From positions 38,584,475 through 38,648,474 of the forward strand of contig OX123205.2 of assembly GCA_944739405.2 (NCBI GenBank): a DNA stretch of 64,000 bases. The letters are read 5' to 3'. The notes beneath the pieces are model-generated. The model did no database searches, had not been told where the DNA came from, and worked only from the letters and a program-made list of their open reading frames with translations. Positions 1 to 10,876 of the stretch are shown piece after piece (the stretch's first letter is position 1; each line of letters begins with the position of its first letter). A program made the translations under genes and the position numbers. The stretch is from Euclidia mi (lineage: Eukaryota > Arthropoda > Insecta > Lepidoptera > Erebidae).

Positions 1-559
1 GGATTCTCGGGAATAACCAATCTCCATCATCAATGTAAAATCGCAAAATAATTTCAAAAATCCTTTAGCAATTAAACAAAAAATAATTATTAGCGCATAA
101 TTAATAGTTATAAACAGTGTGTCCCCGGATAAGGTGCACAAACGAAAATGGGTGAAACTAGACTACAATTTATCGATAAAAAAGGAGAGAAAAATTATTA
201 AAATTAAATTGTATTTAATATTGATTTTTTTATTTTTTTATTCTCTTTTTAAGACCTTTTGTGTTTGTAAAATTGTAACATTGTAACCACTGCGTGGATT
301 TTGTTCAAATAAAAACAATAATGATGCCAAAAGATTAACACTGTATGGTAAATAAAAAAGAAGTACATAAAAGCAGTCAATAGGAAGAAAAACATTTTTA
401 TTTTCATTAATTTTGAACATAAAAGTGTTAAATTTTGAGTAAAAGTTTATTTTTACCAAATAATGCCCCCTATAACAATTTATTTTATTACCTCTGATTA
501 ATCCAGATCTAATAACCTTTTCAACAAAAAAAAGTCAACTTTCTGCACTTTTTTTCATA

Positions 560-1988
560 CATGCTTAGCTACGAGGCTGGCCCGCTAACGCGCCGCTTAC
601 GTCATCGCTCAGGTAGATTTTTTACATTGTGTTCAGCTATTCACTATCGCGGAACAAGGAAAGGGTGCGGGAGGGGAGCGCGTTAGGGACTTAAAAACTT
701 GTTTGACTCAGTGGGTCCGAAACGCTCGCAGTTAACACGTGTTTTTTCGAGATGCCACTATTAACTGAGTTTTCACCGCGTGAAATCGCAGATATTCATT
801 TTTACTACGGAATGTGCCGAGGAGTGGCAAGAGCAGCACGTACTGCGTACATAGCTGCGTTCCCGAGCCGTATGCAACCCTGTGCTCGGAATTTTCAAGA
901 AGTACATAGAAGATTTAGTAATGTTGGCCTTGGATTAGCTCGAGAACATCGCGAACAAGCCGTTGTCATTGATACGTCGATTGAAGAGGCTGTGTTGAAC
1001 GACGTCTTCGCTGATCATACAACCAGTACCAGACGTCTTGCGGCACGTCATGCTATTTCCAAAACTGCAGTATGGCGCATTTTGAAAAAAGAAGGACTGC
1101 ACCCTTTTCATTATCAGAGAGTGCAACACCTCAATGAAGATTTTGATAGGCAACCAAATTGCGTCATGTCCGCTTGGATTTTAAGAAAAATAAGGGACAT
1201 GCCTGATTTTACCCAACGGATTTTGTGGACAGACGAGGCTACTTTCACACGAGCCGGCATAACAAATTGTAGAAATTTGCACCAATGGCGTCACGAAAAC
1301 CCGCACCTTAAGAGACCGTCTACATTTCAAGTGCAGTTTTCAATAAATGTGTGGGCGGCGTTAATTGACGACACATTGATTGGGCCGATTATTCTGCCAA
1401 GGACATTAAACGGCGAACGGTTTTTGTCCCTTTTAAGAGATGATCTCCCACTTTTGTTAGAGGATGTGCCGCTGGCAAGAAGAAGACACATGTTTGTCCA
1501 AATGGACGGATGCCCTGCTCACTACGCCACGATTGTGCGAAATTTCCTGAATCAAACCTACCCCAATCGCTGGATAGGTCGAGGAGGACCTGTGGGATGG
1601 CCAGCACGTTCACCTGACATGACACCACTGGATTACTTTTTATGGGGTGTGATGAAACAGCACTACCGTTAATACGGAGGCCGAACTTCACGATCGCATT
1701 GTCCAATGTGCGGAAAATTTCAAAAATGACCCCGACATGGTCCGCAGGGCTACGCAACAGATTTCCTTACGTGCAATGATGTGCTTGCAACAGATTAATG
1801 CATTAATTTAATAAAAAGTGTTTTTTTTTTTAGATTTTTGGTAATAAATACTTATTGTGATTTGTTTTTCTTGTTTTAATCAATTTCATTTACACTTAAA
1901 AAGCTTAGCTAAAGTTTAAAAATGCTTAAGGGCGCCAGGGGACGGCACGTTAGCGGGCTCCTCAATTAAAGCCTCGTAGCTAAGCATG
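560..1988 (+). mobile_element. Mariner-type transposon (DD41D)
   Basis: The element is bounded by inverted termini CATGCTTAGCTACGAGGC with TA dinucleotides at 558-559 and 1989-1990, the expected Tc1/mariner target duplication. It holds one transposase frame on the plus strand. The two catalytic aspartates before the last are followed by a third after 41 intervening residues by my count, the spacing of the DD41D (rosa-like) group. Length about 1.43 kb. It sits at the centre of the 114-2425 palindrome. Confidence 0.7.
752..1809 (+). pseudogene. Mariner DDD transposase, frameshifted near the C-terminus
   Basis: The frame from 752 to 1672 gives 306 residues: an N-terminal helix-turn-helix DNA-binding region (about 1-130), then the DDE/D catalytic core with first Asp in LWTDEATF, second in VQMDGCPAHY and third in SPDMTPLDYFLWG. 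The product would cut and paste DNA between inverted repeats in the nucleus. After KQHYR the frame hits a stop, but another frame runs on with a plausible C-terminus (from about TEAELHDRIV to INALI) up to a stop at 1809. A small indel near 1665-1672 therefore truncates the protein after the catalytic triad. The catalytic residues are intact, but the copy is probably inactive or altered. The ATG at 752 is the first good start. Confidence 0.75.
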
Positions 1989-2586
1989 TATTAGAGACAT
2001 AATGTTGATTTTTTTTTTGTTGAAAAGGTTATAAGATCTGGTTTAATAAGAGGTAATAATAAAAAAATGTTTTAGGGGGCATTATTTGGTAAAAATAAAC
2101 ATTTACACAAAATTTAACACATATTCAAAATTAGTGAAAAAAAGAATGTTTTTCTTCCTATTGACTGCTTTTATGTACTTTTTTTATTTACCATACAGTG
2201 TTAATCTTTTGGCATCATTATTGTTTTTATTTGAACAAAATCCACGCAGTGGTTACAATGTTACAATTTTACAAACACAAAAGGTCTTAAAAAGAGAATA
2301 AAAAAATCAAAAATCAATATTAAATACAATTTAATTTTAAAAAAAAATCTCTCTTTTTTTTAACGATAAATTGTAGTCTAGTTTCACTCATTTTCGTTTG
2401 TGCACCTTATCCGGGGACACACTGTATAATAAAGGACCCTAAAAATTAGCATAGATAAATTTACTTGAAATTTTGACTACCCTGCAGAGAGTGGGAACAT
2501 ACGCCTTGTACGCTTTCGCTACGTGGCATTTGATTTTAGTAACAGTTTTCAATAAAAAATGCTAGTAATAAATAAACCAAACAGGG

Positions 2587-2784
2587 CAGTTTATTCCCGT
2601 CCACCCTCTTCGAGTTTGCTGGAGTGATAGCTAGCACCAACGTTGCCACGTTTATTACAACACAAATAGGTCATGATTGGTTTCCTATAATGCTGCGACT
2701 AAAAACAGGTTCTCTGCAAAGGCACTAGTCAGTGCCAGCCACCATCCGATGACAAACTCGAAGGGGGAAGATGGGAATAAACTG
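2587..2784. mobile_element. Small MITE with about 37-bp inverted repeats
   Basis: The left end starts CAGTTTATTCCC and the right end closes with its complement; the arms share a further TTCGAGTTTG block. Internal sequence has no coding potential. About 198 bp. Family not recognised. Confidence 0.6.
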
Positions 2785-2787
2785 ACT

Positions 2788-3450
2788 AAGCTGCTTTGTA
2801 CGACAGTAAAATCTCAGTGGGAATATTCATTACAGTAAGATAAATAGTGACTGAACAAATTCGTATATATCATTTCAATAACTTAACTTACAGTATACCA
2901 TCGAGAAGGTTACACCAAATTAATGTAATACATAAGTCTTAGGCCTTAACTAATAGTCGGCATAATAATATCTTAACAATACGAATAGATAAATATGCTT
3001 TACAAGCAATGATGACATTTAAGTATTTTAATAGACGAGCAACATCTTAGAAAACAGGAGGTCAATTCTACAAATTATTATTATTGGGAATACTTGGAAT
3101 TCAGATCATCTTTATCATCTTAGCTTTCTCTAGGATGAAATCTAAAACCTTCTAGTCAAGACCTTAGTCTCAATGACAATGTCACTGACTTTCTTGTGTC
3201 TAACACTTCAATCAGATCGAAAATTACTATAAAAATTCGACTTTATTGGTGACTCCAAAGGCAAAATTATTATCACAAACACTGTAGGCGCACAATACTG
3301 ACAATATTGAGATGAGACTTAAAGCAGACTGAGCATCTTGTAGCAGCTTAATAAATACAATAACTAAATAAAAAACAGTTGCTTGTCTATTAAAACTGTA
3401 AACACTAATATTTTAGTGGCAAGGAAAATACTTAGTACTTCGTTAATTAT
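2788..3450. other. AT-rich intergenic stretch, nothing recognised
   Basis: No coding frame, RNA gene or clear repeat was recognised between the MITE and the Helitron-like element. Confidence 0.5.
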
Positions 3451-3485
3451 GTCCTACTAATATTATAAATGTGAAAGTTTGTGAA

Positions 3486-3525
3486 GATGGATGGATGGAT
3501 GGATGGATGGATGGATGGATGTTTG
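3486..3525. repeat. (GGAT)n microsatellite
   Basis: About eight consecutive GGAT units lie just inside the 5' end of the Helitron-like element. Such tracts are variable in length and common near Helitron ends. Confidence 0.9.
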
Positions 3526-3798
3526 TTACTCTTTCACGCAAAAACTACTGAACGGATTTGGATGAAACTTTACAATAATATAATTCATACATCAGAATAA
3601 CACATAGGCTACAATTTATAAAGATTTTGTATAATGTTGCCATAATATAAGGAAAAGTATAAACTAAGTCGGCAAAAATCCATAGCTCTGAAAGCTATTT
3701 ATTGGAATTTTACCCCTTTCCTGCTGACAGATTGATCTGATATTTGGTATACACTCATATTTTCATCAAGATAAAAGATAATATTTAAATGATTGTAA

Positions 3799-4917
3799 TT
3801 TCAAGATGGCCGCCGATACAAAATGGCGGATCATATTATATTACTTCACAACAACCTCAATATGGGTATCAAATGAAAAGGCTTGATTGGTAGAATAGAG
3901 CTCACTATGAAAAATCCAAGATGGCCGCCGCGCCGCCACATAATGGCGGATTACTTATTTTCCACAAATACCTCAATATGGGTATCAAATGAAAGTGCTT
4001 GATTCGTAGAATAGAGCTCACTATGAAAAATCCAAGATGGCTGTCGCCGTAAAATGGCGGATTACATATTTTCCACAAATACCTCAATATGGGTATCGAA
4101 TAAAAGGGCTTGATTGGTAGAATAGGGTTCACTATGAAAAATCCAAGATGGCTGCCGCCACAAAATGGCGGATTACATATTTGCCACAAATACCTCAATA
4201 TGGGTATCAAATGAAAGGGCCTGATGGGTAGAATAGAGCTTACTATGAAAAATCCAAGATGGCCGCCGCCACAAAATGGCGGATTACCTATTTTCCACAA
4301 ATACCTCAATATGGGTATCAAATAAAAGGGCTTGATTCGTAGAATAGAGCTCACTATGAAAAATCCAAGATGGCCGCCGCCACAAGATGGCGAATTACCT
4401 ATTTTCCACAAATACCTCAATATGGGTATCAAATGAAAGGGCTTGATTGGTAGAATAGAGCTCACTATGAAAAATCCAACATGGCCACCGCCTCAAAATG
4501 GCGGATTACCTATTTGCCACAAATACCTCAATATGGGTATCAAATGAAAGGGCTTGATTCGTAGAATAGAGCTCACTATGAAAAATTCAAGATGGCTGTC
4601 ACCGCAAAATGGCGGATTACTTATTTTCCACAAATACCTCAATATGGGTATCAAATGAAAGGGCTTGATTGGTAGAATAGAGCTCACTATGAAAAATCCA
4701 AGATGGCCGCCGCCACAAGATGGCGAATTACCTATTTTCCACAAATACCTCAATATGGATATCAAATTAAAGGGCTTGATTAGTAGACTAGAGCTCACTA
4801 TGAAAAATCCAAGGTGGCCGCCGCCACAAAATGGCGAATTACCTATTTTCCACAAATACCTCAATATGGGTATCGAATGACAGGGCTTTATTGGTAGAAA
4901 AGGGCTCACTATGAAAA
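3799..4917. repeat. 111-bp tandem repeat array, about 10 units
   Basis: Landmarks such as CTCACTATGAAAAATCC recur at 3901, 4017, 4128, 4239 and 4350, a period of 111 bp after the first unit, which is slightly longer. Units differ by a few substitutions. Each unit holds AAGATGGCCGCC and, some 10 bp on, AAAATGGCGGAT, both resembling YY1/Pho binding sites. Because 111 is 37 codons, frames stay open across several units on both strands (3905-4465 and 4493-4945 minus); the repeated peptide is a by-product, not a gene. Confidence 0.93.
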
Positions 4918-5640
4918 TAGAATGAGAAGTATCAACTAACAACAAAACTAAAATCTTGAAAATAAAATTAACTAAAAAAAATATTTTGGGCGTAGCGTAT
5001 CCAGAGTAAACATTATGATAGAAATTTCACTTGCCCAACGATTTTATATTTGTCTGATCAATACCCCAGATTGATGAGAACATTGGTGCGATCTGGTAGC
5101 TAGAACTTACCGAATAACTTTTTAACTTTTAGTACATAATCTAACTACTTGCATCATTTTTTATTGTAATAAAACAGTATAACATCAATAAATATATATA
5201 TGTTTTTTACAATGCTCATTCTAGAGTAGTTATCAAATTGTTTTCAAAATTGATAGATTTATTTTAACGAATAGTTAAAAGTTATCACGATATATCTGAC
5301 CTAAGCGCAGCGTCATTAAAAGCGCTTTCTATGAGTTAGTGCGCTTAAGCACAGCGAGGCGGAGGGACGGTCTGATTGTCTGATATGTACTTTGTGGTAC
5401 CTAATGCTTTCAGATTTTATTTTTGCTGCTGTTATATTTAGTAGGTATATAAACTCTTCATAAGTTCAAAAATATACTTACATACTAATCTTTACCTGAA
5501 GTTCAACGATTATGAAAACAAAAGTAATTTTTCAGTACTATCTGTTTATATGTATGCTATACGGCTAATCTACAGAGCCGTTTGTGATGAAATTTGACAT
5601 GGATACTGGATAATCTGAAACCCGGGGAAGTACATAGGCC
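4918..5640. other. Body of the Helitron-like element, non-coding
   Basis: AT-rich sequence between the array and the 3' hairpin. It includes a GC-richer block around 5305-5375. No coding frame or RNA gene recognised. Confidence 0.4.
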
Positions 5641-5888
5641 ACTCTTTATTAAAATATCATGCTGGCGAAGCCGCGGGCGAAAGCTAGTAATAAATATCTT
5701 ACAATCTAATAGTGATGATTTTTTGAGTAATATGACCCTGAGACCAATAGTTAGCAAGACTAGAAATTAATATCAACAATAAATATTTCGCCAATAAATC
5801 GACACTTTTGTAATATTTAAACATTACAAGCCATTTTACGTATGAAGTAGTAAGTTTTCCAAACTTTTAAAAAGACATTTTACGGCCG

Positions 5889-7037
5889 AAGTGCCAACTA
5901 GTCAGCCGAGAAAATCATTTCTATAACAGAGCGAAGAAACGATACATCTCTGAATGATTGAACGATTGGTCGGTCGTCCGCTCGCGTAATGTTCAGTTAT
6001 GGTGCTGTATTCACTTGTAACAGAACAGCGAGCATTCGCCGTTTTATAGTTTTGTCAAACTGAACAACGCACAGATTCGAACATTGCTAAGAACATTTTC
6101 ACGATCTTATCAGCAAAAAGATCGGCGCTTTAGGCCGCGCGCACTTTGAACACGTTTTCGTACGAATTTTACTGGTGCGCAAACGTACGAACACATACGA
6201 ACAATCCCGATATTCCAAGTACTATGGGAGCGCGCAGACTGGGTGCGAGTTAGTCGTGCGTATACGTACGCGTAGTTCAGACGTCCGAAAACAATCCGAA
6301 CTTGTTGGGATTTGAAAACATATTCGTACGTTATAAGATAAGAAATGGATGTGAAAAAGTTAATTAAACCTGATTCACGAACATAAATGTTTGTAGGACC
6401 AAAGTGATTGTATAAGTGATGTTATAAGTCTGCCATGATATGATGAAATTCACCAAAATCGTGTCTTTTTTAATATAATTCACGCACCAATTCGGTTCTA
6501 CGATAGCGACGACGCCACCACAGTCTTAGAGAATTGTCGTGAAGACACAGATTATTCATCGCGCTCCAACCAAAGCAGACTTCACAAATCCGATATCACT
6601 AGAACACTGCTCATTTGACTAACAAAAACGTATACAGTGTGCGCACTCAATTCGTACGACCACGATCGTACGTATAATGTACGATACGAATTCGTGTCCA
6701 AAGTGCGCGCGGCCTTACAGTCCAATCGCTAGAAAGCTCGCCAGAATGCAAAGCACTCGTTTGTTTTTCTGTTTTGTAATATTTGCAAGAATAAACATTA
6801 CAGGTGAATGCTCAAGTGTATTAGCACCATTATTTTATTTCTGCTGCGATCTTCCAGCCCAAAAAACAAGGCGTCAACTTAGCTTATGAAACACCTTATT
6901 ATTTGTATTATTATTAAAATTGACGTTTCTTAAATAACGTTATAATCAGATCTGTGACTAATTCGGTCAATCTTTCAGGACTGTACCGTTTCTTCGTCGA
7001 GTTATCGAACGGAAAATCGTTCTTTCGGTCGGCACTT
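5889..7037. mobile_element. TIR-bounded element with a MITE inside
   Basis: The left 90 bp (AAGTGCC, then CGAAGAAACG, then TGATTGAACGATT) recurs as a diverged inverted copy at about 6955-7037. Total about 1.15 kb, of which 582 bp is a nested MITE. No transposase frame is seen. Family not recognised. Confidence 0.5.
6133..6714. mobile_element. Harbinger-like MITE with TTA target duplication
   Basis: Ends are GGCCGCGCGCACTTTG and its complement, flanked by TTA at 6130-6132 and 6715-6717. A TTA duplication is typical of PIF/Harbinger elements. Interior is non-coding and rich in CGTACG-type words. It interrupts the 5889-7037 element, giving an insertion order. Confidence 0.7.
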
Positions 7038-7544
7038 AATCGACCTATCTGAATTTCGATGCATATAATATGCAGTGCGGGACTTTTCGAAATCATTATT
7101 TATTTTAATTTGACATATTTTGTTGGAAGGAATTTAGGAGACATATGTTTAACATACATTAAAGCTTAGACTAGAATGAAATTTCCAACAATTATGAAAT
7201 TTTGTTCTGAAAAACAAGATTAATGCAACATTATGTCCAATTTTTGTAGAACTCGATTTTACAAACATAGAAAGTGAAGAGAACTTTGGACCAGTAAAGG
7301 AAAAAAATAACATTTAATTGATGTTGAGTAACTTTTAGTTATGAGCTGATTTTTATATACTTTGCTTATCCACCTAATTTTTTATTTCGATTCGACCAGG
7401 GTGATAATCACTAGATGATAAAGTACTAAGCCTTATACTAAAGGAATAGAGACTAACTAGAATGATTGTCACTTAGGTCGTCTGCTGAATTAGTTTTGAA
7501 GACCTAGTATAAGAGAACCTTTAGCTGTAGTTTGTTTGTTTTTC
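7038..7544. other. Intergenic, nothing recognised
   Basis: AT-rich sequence without coding frame, RNA gene or clear repeat. Confidence 0.4.
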
Positions 7545-7797
7545 GTGTGAGTGTGTGGCCAAAAAAAAACAAAAGTGAAAACTCCGACACCAGAGGTGTC
7601 GGAGTTTTCAGACCGCCCAAAGGCCTCCGACATGGCCTAACGACCCTTATCCTTAGACAAGAGCCGGGACCGACAGCTTTACGTGCCCTCCGAAGCACGG
7701 TAACGCTCAGATGAAAATGCCACAAACGGTCACCCATCCAAGTGGCAACCTGTGCAAGCGTTGCTTAACTTTGCCGATCTGTTAAAAACGGCAAGCC
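7545..7797 (-). repeat. 5S-rRNA-derived SINE (SINE3-like), with terminal hairpin
   Basis: Read on the minus strand, the head carries CAAAGTTAAGCAACG and GGATGGGTGACCG, matching the internal promoter boxes A and C of 5S rRNA genes. It is followed by a body shared with the copy at 62465-62700. A perfect 16-bp-arm hairpin with 3-nt loop (7576-7610) lies at the tail side. It is diverged from a true 5S gene and has a non-5S body, so it is a retroposon and not an rRNA gene. Confidence 0.75.
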
Positions 7798-8516
7798 AAG
7801 TCTTGCTATGAGCGCTACAAGTTAGCTGTAGTAATTAACACACTTAGTTACCTACTAACATACATTGTCATTCCATGTAACACACTGAACAATTAATATC
7901 ATAAAGTATACATTTTTATCGTCACACTTATACATATAATTACGTACTTGACAAGTCTCAGAATAGCTTAAAATACCTTTTTGTTTTACAAACATAATTA
8001 TTTTTTATCATAAGCAAATGGTACTCTCGAGCAATAAATAAATATCCACAATTATTGTCATCTACCCTACAATTTAAAAAAACCTGATAAAATATGAGAT
8101 CTTTGTAGACAAGCTTCAAACAAGAGAACCAAACACAAAAATATGCTGAGTTTACGTGTCTACATCGGCCCCGGATCTTGGTATATTTGGACAGGAAAAA
8201 AACTGCCGCCAATCAACAAAAGTAAATAGACAACAAAAATATTATTTTAAAAGAATTGGCCCTTCACTTAAATAATAAAATAGGATAATTTTACATGGTA
8301 ATGGAGTGCAGTACCTGTGTCAATGTACAATGTCATCTGTGTACACAATATGCTGACTACATAGCAAGCATGCCTAATTTTACAACCCCTGAATTTTGCG
8401 CCCAAAGTACTGGTGAACTAGTACTACCAGTCTCACTCGCCTTAGATCCGAGGCTGGTTTAAATACAATAGTTTGACAGTTAGACTCCCAAAACATTAAA
8501 AATGAAGGTTACACAT
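7798..8516. other. 3' flank of the zinc-finger gene
   Basis: Lies downstream of the minus-strand gene ending at 8517 and probably contains its 3' UTR. No clear polyadenylation signal on the minus strand was identified. Confidence 0.35.
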
Positions 8517-10208
8517 CTATTTGTTCAAAGCCTTAGGGATATTCCTTAGGACCTTTTTGAATTTCCTTGGCTGTGCTTTTGGTTCGGCAGTACAACCAAT
8601 GTTAAATTGCAATGTAGCTACCCTAGGTATATTGTCACTTACGGGATTAGTAATATTATTGTTAATATTAAAACGAAACATCGGGGCCTCCGTCCAGTCT
8701 ACGCCCTTATTCGAAGTTATAGGATTTTCTTCTACTTCCATATTTTCAACTTCTTTTATATTGAATACTGCGTTCGATTCTATATCCATCGTCATCATAT
8801 TTATTGTAGAATTATCAGTGGCGTCATCTGAATTACTTTTGAAATCCATCATGGTAGATTCTTCAATAAACCTAAGTTTATCAGATTTGTCTTTTCCTGT
8901 GTCCGCAGTATCATATTCATATTTTTCGTCTACTGTTTCAGTAACTTCATACTTCGCGTTATCTTTTGTTTGGAAGAAAATTGGGTTATTGCCGAATGGA
9001 AATTTGATGTCAGTATATTCTGTTATTTTGATGGTCCCACAACAATAACATGTTATTCTATCAGGACTGTTATTGGTTAAACAGACACTGCACTGCCATT
9101 TAGTTTTAACTATGGATGCTTTTACTTCCTCACTATTATTCTTAAATTCTTTATTTGTTTCCACTTTTTCTGGCCCATCAACTTTTCCAATATTTTTCTT
9201 ACAATACTCGCATTTTTCTATTTGTTTGAAAACCCAACAATATGTACATTCAGTAGCTTTAACAGGTCCAAGGTCTAATGTTTTGTTAACAGCTATATTA
9301 TCACAAGACTTGCACACTTCGCAAGTTTTCTTGAATACCCAACACTTATCACATAAGTCTTGTGTCAGCATTTTTGCAGTCTTTTCATTGCCCAAGTTAC
9401 GAGATTCACTGTGACTCAAAATGTTTTCAGGCTTTGAGAGAGCATCCCGTGTTTTAGCATTCTTGATGTTCTTGGCATTTATATTTTTAAAACCTTTTCT
9501 ATCAGTATCATCTTTGTATTTTTTATATACTAAATCAGGATTGCTGAATGTAAAATAAATATTATCTTTGATCACAGGTTTATTGGTTAAGTTTTGTTTG
9601 ATAATTTCAAAATAGAATGGTTTATCATTATCATCAGTAACTTTATTTCTTTTTGTTGGCATTTCATACTCTTGATTTATTTCTTCTATCATAATATTCT
9701 CCTGGGCTTTGAATAAATTTATTTGCTTATTGATACCTTTGGTACATATTGCTGTCTGAGTTGCCCAATTTGCGAATTCTGCACTAATCTCATTAGTGGC
9801 CATGGTGTCTTTGGTTGTTGAAGGTGTTGGTTGGCTCATCTTGGCCTTCTTTGGACGAATATCGTCTACAATCTCATCAATTTCAACTACTTCTACAAGT
9901 TTAGTAGGTTTTGAAACGCACAGGTTTTCAATTTTAATAGCGCTTATACAATAATCACGCATTATATCACTTGTGATTTGATTTCCTGGATCACAGAACA
10001 CATAGAAATAGAAATGATCAGTCTTAAAGCGATTATTAGTCACGACAACTGGCTTTGAAAATATAAACTTATCTTTGTGGTCATCATTGAATACTAGTGG
10101 ATTAATTTTCTTGATACTTGCGTCACAATAGCTGTGTGGTCTTTTCGAAATAGTCATAATTTGAGCCCTGGATGGTATATACAGCTCTTGGTACTTGTAT
10201 GATTTTGG
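8517..10208 (-). CDS. Zinc-finger gene, exon 3: RanBP2-type finger region
   Basis: Final exon of the minus-strand gene. A 546-residue frame starts with an internal ATG at 10157, but the frame stays open upstream for 17 codons to a good acceptor (polypyrimidine then TAG, 10209-10210). Exon 2 ends in the matching phase, so I treat it as exon 3. Visible features: two related Cys clusters with the word CWVFK (about exon residues 286-337), then a RanBP2-type finger W-x-C-x2-C-x10-C-x2-C (WQCSVC to CYCC), acidic stretches, and a basic C-terminus after LQFNIG. RanBP2 fingers bind Ran-GDP or single-stranded RNA in known proteins. The finger plus FNIG-and-basic tail recalls Nup153, but similarity is weak and FG repeats are few. 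Role unknown. A separate gene starting at 10157 is the alternative. Confidence 0.7.
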   Translation of the reverse strand, partial: PKSYKYQELYIPSRAQIMTISKRPHSYCDASIKKINPLVFNDDHKDKFIFSKPVVVTNNRFKTDHFYFYVFCDPGNQITSDIMRDYCISAIKIENLCVSKPTKLVEVVEIDEIVDDIRPKKAKMSQPTPSTTKDTMATNEISAEFANWATQTAICTKGINKQINLFKAQENIMIEEINQEYEMPTKRNKVTDDNDKPFYFEIIKQNLTNKPVIKDNIYFTFSNPDLVYKKYKDDTDRKGFKNINAKNIKNAKTRDALSKPENILSHSESRNLGNEKTAKMLTQDLCDKCWVFKKTCEVCKSCDNIAVNKTLDLGPVKATECTYCWVFKQIEKCEYCKKNIGKVDGPEKVETNKEFKNNSEEVKASIVKTKWQCSVCLTNNSPDRITCYCCGTIKITEYTDIKFPFGNNPIFFQTKDNAKYEVTETVDEKYEYDTADTGKDKSDKLRFIEESTMMDFKSNSDDATDNSTINMMTMDIESNAVFNIKEVENMEVEENPITSNKGVDWTEAPMFRFNINNNITNPVSDNIPRVATLQFNIGCTAEPKAQPRKFKKVLRNIPKALNK

Positions 10209-10876
10209 CTAGAAAAGGAACCATATCATACAAGTTGATAATAACAAGGACAAAAATGTTTAATTGCATACTAAGGCCTACCAACAAATTCAACAGACAG
10301 ATCAAGCACCATTCTAATTACATATATTATACTTAGAAGAGTAAAATTGGCCACCTTACCCGAGTTGGCCACACACTTGCACGTAAAATATAGACCTTCT
10401 ACCAAAATATGCCATATTTACTACATAGTTTCCATGATCCTGTTTTGCAAATTTGACTTGAATACACAATGAAGTTCTAAAAGCTTGCAAGTAATCCTTT
10501 ATTTGGGTTAATCTCATTTTTAGTGTATTGATTTTATCAAATTTACATGTCAAGGAATGGATTTTATTTATAATAGAATGTCTCAAATGCATCATGCCAA
10601 GAGTTCTTAGTCATTTAACAGGAAATTCACATTTGTTTATTTTTAAGACAACTTAATATCAATTTATGCTTCTTGCATATTTTACCACTTAAACCATTAA
10701 GGCTGATCTCACATTTTATATTTTTCGGACACCAAGCGCCACGCGGTATGGACGCCGTGCATGGCCAATGTGAGGGACGCCTTATTGTACACAGTCAACA
10801 ACAATTGCAGAAGCCTACAAACTCAGCCCAAGCAAAACACAACAAGAAATACAGTTAATTTAAAAGAAATACTTAC
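10209..10876 (-). other. Intron 2 of the zinc-finger gene
   Basis: 668 bp between donor GTAAGT (10876) and acceptor TAG (10209). It holds a short diverged repeat around 10690-10790 but no coding exon that I could see. A skipped small exon cannot be excluded. Confidence 0.5.

Larger units (their letters stand above)
114..2425. repeat. Long inverted-repeat (fold-back) element split by a mariner
   Basis: The sequence from 114 to about 557 recurs inverted at about 1991-2425. Outer ends read ACAGTGTGTCCCC and its complement, and the near-terminal blocks match almost base for base. The arms are AT-rich and hold short reading frames that are mirror copies of each other (238-459 minus, 2086-2301 plus), which I take as chance frames. 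Arm similarity drops in the last 30 bp before the mariner. Either this is a palindromic MITE of about 0.88 kb entered by a mariner, or the whole is one element with about 480-bp terminal repeats. The outer target duplication is not clear. Confidence 0.7.
3452..5687 (+). mobile_element. Putative non-autonomous Helitron carrying a minisatellite
   Basis: The left end reads TCCTACTAATATTATAAATG and is followed by the block with GAACGGATTTGGATGAAACT that I know from short lepidopteran Helitron-like repeats. The right end has a GC-rich hairpin (GCGAAGCCGCGGGC) followed by CTAG and T, the form of a Helitron 3' terminus. No Rep/helicase coding is present. The interval includes a GGAT microsatellite and a ten-unit 111-bp array. 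Left flank is G rather than the expected A, so the exact 5' end may be a few bases off. The ends could also belong to two different copies. Confidence 0.5.

Noticed and set aside
1389..1757. Minus-strand frame of 122 codons over the mariner transposase
   Set aside because: Antisense shadow of the catalytic region.
3905..4945. Long minus-strand reading frames of 186 and 150 codons with a repeated 37-residue peptide
   Set aside because: They follow from a 111-bp (37-codon) tandem DNA repeat; frames are open on both strands and there is no start context or domain.
8521..9414. Plus-strand frames of 175 and 113 codons opposite the zinc-finger exon
   Set aside because: Mirror frames of the real minus-strand coding exon, with hydrophobic composition typical of antisense reading.
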